Source: Caldifarciminota bacterium (GTDB lineage Bacteria; Hydrothermota; Tepidihabitantia; Tepidihabitantales; Tepidihabitantaceae). From it: 5,782 nucleotides of DNA. Of this stretch, positions 1-5,782 are shown piece after piece; position 1 is the stretch's first letter, and each line of letters opens with the position of its first letter. The DNA lies in contig DSBX01000284.1 in assembly GCA_011049385.1 (NCBI GenBank), positions 1-5,782 on the forward strand, in the 5' to 3' direction. Both the position numbers and the translations under genes were made by a program. The notes below the pieces were generated by a model. That model was not told the DNA's origin, ran no database searches, and saw only the letters and a program-made list of their open reading frames with translations.

Positions 1-1054
1 CCATCTGCCGACGCAGACCCGGAAACGCGGCCAGCCGGGCCAGGGCCTCGGTCAGCGCCGCGACGTCGCCGACCGGCACCACGAGCCCGGTCACCCCGGC
101 CGCCACCGAGTCGCAGGCCCCGGTCGCATCGGTCGTGACCACCGGCAGTTCTGCCGCCGCCGCCTCGAGCGGCACGTTGGGAAAGCCCTCGCGCCGGCTG
201 GGCAGACAGAGCACATCCATCGCGTGGTAGAAGCGGACCGGGTCCGCGACGCGGCCGGCAAGGATGATGCCCGGGTCCCGGGCCAGCTCGGCCCGGACCG
301 ATGCGGCCAGCGCGTCACCGGTCTCGAAACCGCCGACAAGCAGCAGTCGCAGGCCATCGAAACGCGGCCGCAACCGGCGGAAGGCCGAGAGGAGTTCGGC
401 AATCCCCTTGTCGCGCACCAGCCGGCCGACGAAGCCGATGACGAGCCCGCCGGCCGGGACTCCCAACTCGCGCCGGAGCGCGCGGCCGGCCGCGGCCCTT
501 TCCGGGATTCGGGCGAAACGCCGCGCATCCACCCCGTTGCAGGTTCCCGGCCCCGGGGTCACGATCCGGTCCGAAGGCGCGATACTCTCGGCTTGAAGCC
601 GGGCCGCTATGCTCGGGCTGATGGCGACAACGGTGTTCGCAAACCGGCAACTCGCGCGCTCGGCCAGCCGGACCACAGAACGGCGCCGGCCGTGGAGCGT
701 CTCGTGACGCAAACCCCACACCGCCCGGATCCGGCGTCGCACTCGGCACAGCCGGGCCGCGGTCATCAGCACCAGCCCGGCCTTCGTGGTGGCGGCAAAG
801 ACGACATCCGGCCGCAGTCTCCGCACCAGGCGCACCGCGGCCAGCAGCGCCGGCAGGTCCCGGCCCCAAGACGGTTCGCGCACCAGCGGCAACGGGTGAA
901 CCGGCACGCCCTCGCGCGCCGCAACCGCGGCCAGTTCCGGTCCGGGCGCGCAGGCGAGATGCACGTCGTGCCCGCGGACGCGCAGCCAGCCAAGCTGGCC
1001 GCGCAACAGGTTGTACGCGCTCCCGGCAACGGTAACGGCATAGAGTATGCGCAT
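1..1054 (-). CDS. GT4 glycosyltransferase, PglA/CapM-like, 3' end cut by window edge
   Basis: Translating the reverse strand from the ATG at 1054 gives 351 codons with no stop before the left edge, so the C-terminus is missing; judged by family length this is probably a few tens of residues. It starts MRILYAVTVAGSAYNLLRGQ, the first strand and acceptor loop of a GT-B fold. Other landmarks are TTKAG (89-93), LAERASCRFANTVVAISPS, GTCNGVDARRF (170-179), GFVGRLVRDKG (207-217; Arg211 and Lys216) and PSRREGFPNVPLEAAAAELPVV with the EX7E pair Glu289 and Glu297. The TTKAG and GxxNGVD pattern recalls GT4 enzymes acting on polyprenyl-diphosphate sugars in glycan assembly (PglA/CapM-like); the exact substrate is inference. 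Two ATGs occur in a row (1057 and 1054). The AGGGAGG at 1059-1065 lies only 1 base from the first and 4 from the second, so the second is preferred, though 1057 would give the ATGA overlap used by its neighbour. Confidence 0.87.
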   Translation of the reverse strand, partial: MRILYAVTVAGSAYNLLRGQLGWLRVRGHDVHLACAPGPELAAVAAREGVPVHPLPLVREPSWGRDLPALLAAVRLVRRLRPDVVFAATTKAGLVLMTAARLCRVRRRIRAVWGLRHETLHGRRRSVVRLAERASCRFANTVVAISPSIAARLQAESIAPSDRIVTPGPGTCNGVDARRFARIPERAAAGRALRRELGVPAGGLVIGFVGRLVRDKGIAELLSAFRRLRPRFDGLRLLLVGGFETGDALAASVRAELARDPGIILAGRVADPVRFYHAMDVLCLPSRREGFPNVPLEAAAAELPVVTTDATGACDSVAAGVTGLVVPVGDVAALTEALARLAAFPGLRRQM

Positions 1055-3438
1055 CATCCCTCCCTGCACATTCTGCAGTCTGCAATCTGCCCTCTGCAAC
1101 TCGCCCTCTCCGTCTCTGTGTCTCTGTTGCTCAACCTCGACACTCCAGCTTCTACCTCGGTCCGTTTCGGTGTCAGTTGGCGGGCCAGTCCGTTCACCGC
1201 CGCATCCACGTCGCCGAAACCCGCCAGCGCCTGCTGGGAGTGCCGGTACCATCCGGCCCAGTCCCGACCCCGCCGGCTGAGCAGGATGGCAAGTTGCCGC
1301 GTGGTCGCCTCGTCCGGTTCGGCCGCGGCCCCCGGCTCGAACAGAACGCCGCACCCGGCCTTGCGCACCCGGCCGGCCGGGCCCTCGAGTCCCGGGCTGG
1401 TGACCACGACCAGTCCGGCCCGGATGTACTCCGCGAACTTGTTCGGAAAGGCAACGCGGTTGGTGACATTTCTCTCCCGAAGCAACAGCCCGATGTCGCC
1501 GGCCGGAAGCAACCCGGCCACCTCGGCCGGAGCGGCCGCGATGACCCGGGCCAGGCCGGGCCGCCCGCGGGCCTGCATCCGGCGCAGGATCGACAGCGCC
1601 TGCTCCCGCTCGCGGGTCACGACCAGGAGCGCCGCCCTCGCGTCACGCCCGAGCCAGGCCTGCCACAGCGCGACGCCCTCGCGGAAGCACTGCCAGTCCG
1701 AGAGCCCGCCACAGTAGACGAAAGTCGTGCGCCCGTTCAACCCCAGGCGACGGCGGGTGCGGTCACGCAACTCTGCGGCCGCAGGCGCGGGCAGAGCCGG
1801 GCCGGAAACCCCGCAGGGAACGCGTAGCGTCCGCAAAGGACCGTGGCTGGCGCGCAGGTGCCTGGCCAGTTCGTCGGTAACGACCAGCGCCGCATCACAG
1901 CGCCGGAGCGCGAAACCCTCAACCGCGCGGGCCAGCCGGTACGCCGGGCGGACGAGCTTCGCCCGCGCCAGCCGGGCAGGCGGGTATTCCAGCCACTCCT
2001 CGCGCGCGCCGTGCACGTCGGCAATGAGCGGCAGGCCGGCAAACCAGCGGCGCAGGAACGGCACGAGCACGAGACCGCCGATACCGGACACGATCACACC
2101 GCGCCAGCCCTTCTCCCGCGACCGCTGCCGGGCCCTAAACGCCAGCCGGGCCAGCGCCGCCGGCCAGGTCCAAGTTCGCGACGCCACGACTTCTTCAAGC
2201 CGAAGCCGGTCATCCCGCACCGGGGACGCGGCGCGTCGGCGCGCGACGACCAGGCATTCGGTCGCAATCCCGTGCCGGCGTTCGAGCGCCTCGGCCCGGA
2301 CCGCAACCAGTCTGCGCTCGCCACCCGGGTCCGCGAGATTGCGCGAGCCGACCAGGAGCACCCGTCCGCCTGCCTCGCTTCGGCCGGCGGTTGCTTCTTC
2401 CTGCGTCCTGCACCTTGCGGTCCACATTCTGCAATCTGCAATCCTGCCCCGCCTTCCCTCCAGCCAGCCCAGCATCGCGGCACCGTCCACCGCCAGTTTC
2501 TGGGCGAAGATGATGGCAGGCGCGCGCCAGTCGCGCAGTCCACGCCAGTCGCGCAGTCTCGACCAGAGCATCCCGTAGGCCAGCACCAGCAAGGCCCACG
2601 GCACCAGCACCCGGGCATCAACCGCCAGCCCGGCCGCGAGCAACGCCGCGCCGGCAAGCCAGCGGGCGTAGAGCCGGAAGTAGATCCCCTGCCTGATCCC
2701 GGCCCGGGCGTCACCGCGGGCGTAGTTGCGGAACTGGCGCGCCAGCGCCCGAAGACTGCCGCGCGGCCGCCACGCCACCGTCGCCTCGGGCGTGTGGCGC
2801 ACCCGGCAACCCGCCTGCCGGAGCGCGATGTCGAACACCGTATCCTCGGCGAAGTCCAACGCCTCCGGGTATCCGCCCACCCGGGCCCAGGCCCGCCGCC
2901 GGAAGGCGACCGACCGGGCCGAGGGCAGGAAACGGTCGGCCCGGATGGCCCGGGTCGGACAGCTCACCGCCGCCGCACAGCGCTCGAACAGGTTCAGCCC
3001 GACCGGTCGGTAGCCGCCGGCCGCGACGTCAAGTCCCAGGTCGGCCTCGAGCGGAGCCGCAATGCTCACCAGCCAGTCCGGCGCGAGTTCACAGCCGGCA
3101 TCGGTGCAGGCGATGATGTCGTGCCGGGCGATTCTAATCGCGGCATTGCGCCCGCGGGCAATGTTGCCCCTCACCTTTTGCACCGTCACCGGCCGGGGGA
3201 ACCCGGCCGCCCACTCTTTCAGCATTTCCCGGGTGCCGTCGGTCGAACCTCCGTCGGTCACGACGACCTCGTCGGGCAGTCGCCGCTGGGCTGTAATCGT
3301 GGCCAGGAAGCCCCTGATTGTCGCCGCCTCGTTCTTGACCGTGAACACCAGGCTCACGCCTGTTCCCTTTCCATCCGAAGACCCCGGTCCGGCCTTCTCC
3401 GCCGTGCGCAAGCCGCGCTTTCCAATCTCCCTGTTCAT
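1054..3438 (-). CDS. Fused GT2-GT4 glycosyltransferase with repeat-derived linker and tail
   Basis: This 794-residue frame carries two enzymes. Residues ~28-330 are a GT2 (GT-A) glycosyltransferase: VSLVFTVKNEAATI, DGGSTDGT (62-69), the metal-binding-like TDAG (112-115), GGYPEALDFAEDT with Glu198-Asp199 as likely catalytic region, and QFRNYARGD (235-243), followed by hydrophobic segments at ~258-273 and 276-292. Residues ~358-760 are a second, GT-B-like enzyme: VLLVGSRNLADPGGERRL, DVHGAREEWLEYP, VPCGV, FVYCGGLSDWQ and NRVAFPNKFAEYIRAGLVVVT (661-681). The linker (329-357, with GRIADCRM) and the tail (~761-794, with GQIADCRM) are encoded by copies of the same short repeat and look non-conserved. 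The ATG at 3438 overlaps the upstream stop. GTG at 3357 is a good alternative start, because a purine-rich ribosome site precedes it and the GT2 fold begins there. The second half could start separately at GTG 2361 (435 residues), but no stop ends the first half. An assembly indel in the linker is possible. Donor and acceptor are unknown. Confidence 0.85.
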   Translation of the reverse strand: MNREIGKRGLRTAEKAGPGSSDGKGTGVSLVFTVKNEAATIRGFLATITAQRRLPDEVVVTDGGSTDGTREMLKEWAAGFPRPVTVQKVRGNIARGRNAAIRIARHDIIACTDAGCELAPDWLVSIAAPLEADLGLDVAAGGYRPVGLNLFERCAAAVSCPTRAIRADRFLPSARSVAFRRRAWARVGGYPEALDFAEDTVFDIALRQAGCRVRHTPEATVAWRPRGSLRALARQFRNYARGDARAGIRQGIYFRLYARWLAGAALLAAGLAVDARVLVPWALLVLAYGMLWSRLRDWRGLRDWRAPAIIFAQKLAVDGAAMLGWLEGRRGRIADCRMWTARCRTQEEATAGRSEAGGRVLLVGSRNLADPGGERRLVAVRAEALERRHGIATECLVVARRRAASPVRDDRLRLEEVVASRTWTWPAALARLAFRARQRSREKGWRGVIVSGIGGLVLVPFLRRWFAGLPLIADVHGAREEWLEYPPARLARAKLVRPAYRLARAVEGFALRRCDAALVVTDELARHLRASHGPLRTLRVPCGVSGPALPAPAAAELRDRTRRRLGLNGRTTFVYCGGLSDWQCFREGVALWQAWLGRDARAALLVVTREREQALSILRRMQARGRPGLARVIAAAPAEVAGLLPAGDIGLLLRERNVTNRVAFPNKFAEYIRAGLVVVTSPGLEGPAGRVRKAGCGVLFEPGAAAEPDEATTRQLAILLSRRGRDWAGWYRHSQQALAGFGDVDAAVNGLARQLTPKRTEVEAGVSRLSNRDTETERASCRGQIADCRMCREG
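1059..1065 (-). promoter_or_regulatory. Ribosome binding site for the PglA/CapM-like glycosyltransferase
   Basis: The minus strand reads AGGGAGG, a strong Shine-Dalgarno-like match directly before the ATGATG double start. It is one base from the first ATG and four from the second, which favours the second. It lies inside the last codons of the upstream fused gene, adjoining the repeat, so the two genes are probably translationally coupled. Confidence 0.5.
1067..1087 (-). repeat. Dispersed GCAGATT-type repeat, copy B, at the fusion gene's 3' end
   Basis: On the minus strand this reads GATTGCAGACTGCAGAATGTG, one mismatch from copy A. More units of the same kind precede it (TTGCAGAGGGCA, to about 1105). 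The next stretch (about 1102-1135) is a purine-rich GAGACACAGAGACGGAG tract. The copy encodes IADCRMC in the last ten residues of the fused glycosyltransferase and ends about ten bases before the start codon of the downstream gene, so it fills the place of an intergenic spacer. Confidence 0.8.
2423..2443 (-). repeat. Dispersed GCAGATT-type repeat, copy A, in the GT2-GT4 linker
   Basis: On the minus strand this reads GATTGCAGATTGCAGAATGTG, nearly two turns of a 7-base GCAGATT unit plus a tail. It matches 20 of 21 bases of copy B at 1067-1087. The surrounding stretch (about 2400-2450) holds further decayed TGCAG/GCAGG units and is less GC-rich than its flanks. It is translated as IADCRMW near residues 332-339 of the fused glycosyltransferase, exactly between its two enzyme domains. 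I recall similar heptamer repeats, translated as IADCR-like peptides, from genomes of uncultured bacteria, but cannot verify that here. Confidence 0.8.
2525..2558 (-). repeat. In-frame tandem duplication, period 18, in GT2 domain
   Basis: The 16-base string CGCCAGTCGCGCAGTC (plus strand) occurs at 2525-2540 and again at 2543-2558, a period of 18 bases. It encodes RDWRGLRDWR at residues ~295-305 of the fused glycosyltransferase, just after its membrane segments. The period is a multiple of three, so the frame is kept. This looks like a slippage duplication in a tolerant cytoplasmic loop. Confidence 0.8.
3364..3370 (-). promoter_or_regulatory. Candidate ribosome binding site for an alternative GT2 start at GTG 3357
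   Basis: The minus strand reads AAAGGGA, six bases before a GTG at 3357-3355. The GT2 domain's first conserved strand (VSLVFTVKNE) begins at this GTG. The annotated ATG at 3438 has only a more distant AAGGAAG, 11 bases upstream. If this site is the one used, the protein is 27 residues shorter and 77 bases separate it from the preceding stop codon. Confidence 0.4.
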
Positions 3439-4613
3439 GCCGAAACCAACTTCCTTCCCCGCGCCCGACCGGCCGTCGAAGCCGCCGCCAGGCGCGCGTA
3501 GTCATCAAGCACCAGTCGCAACCTCGCCTCCGGGCCGAACCGGCGCCGCGCCTCGTCGCGGGCCGCGGCCGCCATCGCCCGGGTTTCCGCCGTCCGCGCG
3601 AACGCGTCGCCAATCGCCCGCGCCAGCGCCACCGCATCCTCTCGCCGCACCAGCCGCCCGGTCACCGCATCGCGGAGCAACTCCTCCGGCCCGCCGCACC
3701 GGGTGGCGATGACCGGCGTGCCGGACGCCATCGCCTCGACGACCGTCATCCCGAAGCTCTCCTGCCGCGACGGCACGACCAGCACGTCCGCGGCCCGCAT
3801 CAACAGCGGGACGTCGTCACGCGGGCCGAGCAGTCGCACGCGGCCGGCCAGCGGTTCCCGGCCGGCGCGGGCCGCGATTGTCTGCCGGAACCGCCGGGCG
3901 GTCGGTCCGGCCGGTTCCAGCAGGCCGCCTGCCAGCAACACCAGCGGCCGGAATCCCCCGTCCGCCAGCCGGGCGAGCGCGTCAAGCAGGATATCGTGGC
4001 CCTTGACCGGCTCGAACCGCGCAACGTTCAGCACCACCCGCTCGTCGGGGTCCAGCCCCAGCCTCCGCCGCGCCTCGACTCGGCCCGGGTCGGCCGCGAA
4101 GAAGTCCGGGGCAACGCCCAGCGGGATCAACCGCACCCGCTCCGCGCCCGCCACCGGCGCCAGCCCGGCCGCGACCGGCGCGGACACCGCCTGGAAGCTC
4201 TGCGCGAGCCGGGGCAGGAACCGGCGCACGATGCGCCGCCCAAGCGGCCAGTAGCCGTGGCAGGTCGCCACGCAGGGGCGGCGTGCCAGCCGGGCCGCCG
4301 GCCCCAGGTAACAGAGCGCGGGAAACGACTCGGCATGCGCGACCGCGACCCGGTGCCGGCGCATCGCCACGGCCAGGCGAAGGACCGCGGTCGGGCTCGC
4401 CTTCGGCACCGCCCGCCCGCAGGCGCGCCGCACCAGTTCGAGGTCTGCGGCCAGCGTCCGCACCCCGGCCGCGACCGCCCGGTGCATCAGCTCGCCCGGC
4501 GGGCAGGCCAGGAAGGGGATTCCGCCCCCTGTAGCGAGAGCGGCCATCAGGTTCAGCAGGCTCGTCTCCCCGCCGCCGACGCCGCGGTAGTGGGTCGCGA
4601 ACAGGACCCTCAC
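3435..4613 (-). CDS. GT4 family glycosyltransferase (GT-B fold), complete
   Basis: This 392-residue protein has the usual length and layout of a GT4 retaining glycosyltransferase, which transfers a sugar from a nucleotide-sugar to a lipid-linked glycan acceptor at the cytoplasmic face of the membrane. The N-terminal Rossmann half opens VRVLFATHYRGVGGGETSLL, with the glycine-rich acceptor-side loop at residues 11-16 and a CHGYW motif near 118-122. The C-terminal half has LNVARFEPVKGHDILLDAL (Arg199 and Lys204, the donor-phosphate pair of the family) and PSRQESFGMTVVEAMASG, giving the EX7E motif as Glu285 and Glu293. The GTG start at 4613 is chosen because the conserved first beta strand begins there and GTGA overlaps the upstream stop. 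The frame continues upstream to 5285, but that part is an out-of-frame shadow of the ligase. Its TGA overlaps the next ATG (ATGA). The sugar and linkage cannot be read from the sequence. Confidence 0.9.
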   Translation of the reverse strand: MRVLFATHYRGVGGGETSLLNLMAALATGGGIPFLACPPGELMHRAVAAGVRTLAADLELVRRACGRAVPKASPTAVLRLAVAMRRHRVAVAHAESFPALCYLGPAARLARRPCVATCHGYWPLGRRIVRRFLPRLAQSFQAVSAPVAAGLAPVAGAERVRLIPLGVAPDFFAADPGRVEARRRLGLDPDERVVLNVARFEPVKGHDILLDALARLADGGFRPLVLLAGGLLEPAGPTARRFRQTIAARAGREPLAGRVRLLGPRDDVPLLMRAADVLVVPSRQESFGMTVVEAMASGTPVIATRCGGPEELLRDAVTGRLVRREDAVALARAIGDAFARTAETRAMAAAARDEARRRFGPEARLRLVLDDYARLAAASTAGRARGRKLVSA

Positions 4614-5782
4614 GCCGCCCCCGCTTCCGCGCCCGGAACGGTGCCGTTGACGCCGCCACGAGTCTTGCGCACTCCCTCGGCCGCGCCAACAAGCCCGAGG
4701 GTGACAATCAGTGCCGGGGCGGTGAACCAGGTCCCTTCGACCCGGGCGGTGTTGAGGTAGGTGACGAGATGCGTTCCCGCGGTCGAGGCCACGACCAGGT
4801 AGCCGGTGACCCCGGCCGCGACCGCGTAGCCGAACGCGCCCGCCCGGTCCTTGAGCCGCGCACCGCGCATCCCCTGCGCCACCGACCGGAACAGCGGCAG
4901 GCCGAATGCCACCGCGCCGAGCAGGCCGATTTCCGGAATCAGCGTCAGGAGCAGGCTGTGCGCGAACCACAGCGGCGTGCCCCACGACGCGGCCGCCTCC
5001 GGGAAGGCGGCGTACACCGCCGGGTACTGCCCCGGGCCGACCCCGAACAGCAGATAACGCGGCGCGCTGGCCAGCGCCAGCAGGTAGTTGTTCGCCCGGC
5101 CGCTGATGTTGTGCGCCGAGTTGGTGCCCTCGATTCGGAACCGCAAGAGTTCGGCGGCAACCTCGCTCCCGCCCGCGGCCACGAACAGCGCCGCCGCACC
5201 CACCGCCACCAGCACCCAGCCCGGCCGAATGCGCCGAAAAAGCAGCGGCAGGCTCAGCAGGACCGCGGCCGCGGCCGCCAGCCACGAACCGCGGCTGAAA
5301 CTGAGCAGGACCGAGACCAGCGCCAGCACCATCACCAGTCCCGCCACGATGCCCCGGCTCCGGCGCCCCTCACCGTGGAGGGCGTGCCAGGCCGCCAGCG
5401 GCACGACCGGCAACAGCACCGCCATCCCGGCCGACGGCACGGTGAAGATGCGGACGCTGGCGGACATGTCGCTCACCCCGCCGAACGCGGCCAGGTTGCC
5501 GCTGGCGGCCAGCGCCTGCTCGTTGAAGTTCGCGAGCGCGTAGACCCCGGTCTGGATCACGAGACCGAACAGGCCGAATGCCAGCCAGCGGATGTCAACC
5601 GGATGTCTCACCGCCCGGCGCGCCACCAGCCAGACCGCGACCGGCGCGACGCCGCCGGTAACCGCTATCCGCATCCCCAGGCCCGGCGCGTCCGATACCA
5701 GCGCCGATACCAGCGCCGCGGCCAGGAACACCGCGAAGGCCCACAGTGGGACCTTGTCATCGTCGCCCTCTCTTCCCTTCCC
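4610..5782 (-). CDS. O-antigen ligase / Wzy-like polymerase family membrane protein, 5' end cut by window edge
   Basis: The frame is open to the right edge, so the true start lies outside the window; 390 residues and the TGA stop are visible. A GTG at 5731 could be mistaken for the start, but the codons before it continue in frame (GKGREGDDDK, then a membrane segment). About ten hydrophobic segments are seen, at fragment residues ~11-30, 37-54, 66-83, 117-135, 144-162, 166-182, 188-205, 277-298, 317-336 and 351-368, with a long, probably periplasmic, loop at ~206-275. Family hallmarks are SFSRGSW (Arg164), SGRANNY (Arg229), then LLFGVGPGQYP, and AHSLLLTLIPEIGLLG (His275, Glu284). This is the layout of the Wzy_C/O-antigen ligase domain, whose members use undecaprenyl-diphosphate-linked glycans as donor, either to join O-antigen to lipid A-core or to polymerise repeat units. 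Ligase, polymerase and protein O-oligosaccharyltransferase cannot be told apart from this fragment. Its stop overlaps the next gene's start (GTGA). Confidence 0.88.
   Translation of the reverse strand, partial: GKGREGDDDKVPLWAFAVFLAAALVSALVSDAPGLGMRIAVTGGVAPVAVWLVARRAVRHPVDIRWLAFGLFGLVIQTGVYALANFNEQALAASGNLAAFGGVSDMSASVRIFTVPSAGMAVLLPVVPLAAWHALHGEGRRSRGIVAGLVMVLALVSVLLSFSRGSWLAAAAAVLLSLPLLFRRIRPGWVLVAVGAAALFVAAGGSEVAAELLRFRIEGTNSAHNISGRANNYLLALASAPRYLLFGVGPGQYPAVYAAFPEAAASWGTPLWFAHSLLLTLIPEIGLLGAVAFGLPLFRSVAQGMRGARLKDRAGAFGYAVAAGVTGYLVVASTAGTHLVTYLNTARVEGTWFTAPALIVTLGLVGAAEGVRKTRGGVNGTVPGAEAGAA
5694..5717 (-). repeat. Perfect 12-base tandem duplication in the ligase gene
   Basis: GATACCAGCGCC (plus strand) occurs twice back to back, at 5694-5705 and 5706-5717. 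It encodes ALVSALVSD at the end of the first visible membrane segment of the O-antigen ligase-like protein and preserves frame. It would lengthen that segment or loop by four residues. Confidence 0.75.

Noticed and set aside
315..1085. 256-codon minus-strand frame starting inside the repeat
   Set aside because: It overlaps the real glycosyltransferase (1054-1) in another frame and has no domain features. The real frame carries the EX7E and donor-site motifs.
1060..1105. CRISPR-like array or rho-independent terminator at the TGCAG-rich tract
   Set aside because: Units are about 7 bases, direct and adjacent, without spacers. There is no GC-rich stem followed by a T run on the minus strand.
224..1717. 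497-codon plus-strand open frame
   Set aside because: It runs antisense through two glycosyltransferase genes with clear motifs. Its translation is a Pro/Arg/Gln/Gly-rich string without any domain, as expected for antisense frames in very GC-rich DNA.
1843..3501. 552-codon plus-strand open frame
   Set aside because: It is wholly antisense to the GT2-GT4 fusion gene. Its composition is dominated by Arg, Pro, Gln and Ala, with no recognisable motif or ribosome site.
3996..4760. 254-codon plus-strand open frame
   Set aside because: It is antisense to the GT4 gene and the ligase end. It is Arg/Pro/His-rich shadow sequence with no supporting start signal or domain.
4614..5285. N-terminal extension of the GT4 gene upstream of GTG 4613
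   Set aside because: The frame stays open to 5285, but this part overlaps the ligase gene out of frame and translates to Gly/Arg-rich sequence. The conserved GT4 N-terminus starts at 4613.

Overview
The window is a very GC-rich stretch of bacterial DNA. It holds four protein genes, all on the minus strand, packed end to end with 1-4 base overlaps and no true intergenic gap. The products are surface-polysaccharide enzymes: three glycosyltransferase polypeptides and one O-antigen ligase/polymerase-type membrane protein. This fits an O-antigen, capsule or exopolysaccharide biosynthesis locus, most likely in a Gram-negative or deep-branching uncultured bacterium. No marker in the window fixes the taxon. 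The window edges cut the first gene (5' end missing) and the last gene (3' end missing).

In transcription order (right to left): (1) 5782-4610, an O-antigen ligase/Wzy-like multi-pass membrane protein whose reading frame is open through the right edge. (2) 4613-3435, a complete 392-residue GT-B fold (GT4) glycosyltransferase with a GTG start. (3) 3438-1054, a 794-residue polypeptide joining a GT2 (GT-A) glycosyltransferase with membrane segments to a divergent GT4-like glycosyltransferase. (4) 1054-1, a GT4 glycosyltransferase of the PglA/CapM-like type, cut by the left edge. It is clear when the reverse strand is translated, although it has no stop in the window. A plausible division of labour is that the glycosyltransferases build a lipid-linked oligosaccharide at the inner face of the cytoplasmic membrane, and the ligase/polymerase acts on it on the periplasmic side.

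The most unusual element is a short dispersed repeat built from a GCAGATT-like heptamer, present twice (about 1067-1087 and 2423-2443; 20 of 21 bases identical). One copy lies in the join between the GT2 and GT4 halves of the large protein. The other lies at that protein's extreme C-terminus, immediately before the next start codon. Both copies thus sit at gene or domain boundaries and are translated. This suggests that repeat DNA occupying former intergenic spacers fused two genes and extended a third coding end. There are also two small in-frame tandem duplications (2525-2558 and 5694-5717). I found no RNA genes, CRISPR arrays, insertion sequences, promoters or terminators. The long plus-strand open frames are antisense shadows typical of very GC-rich DNA.
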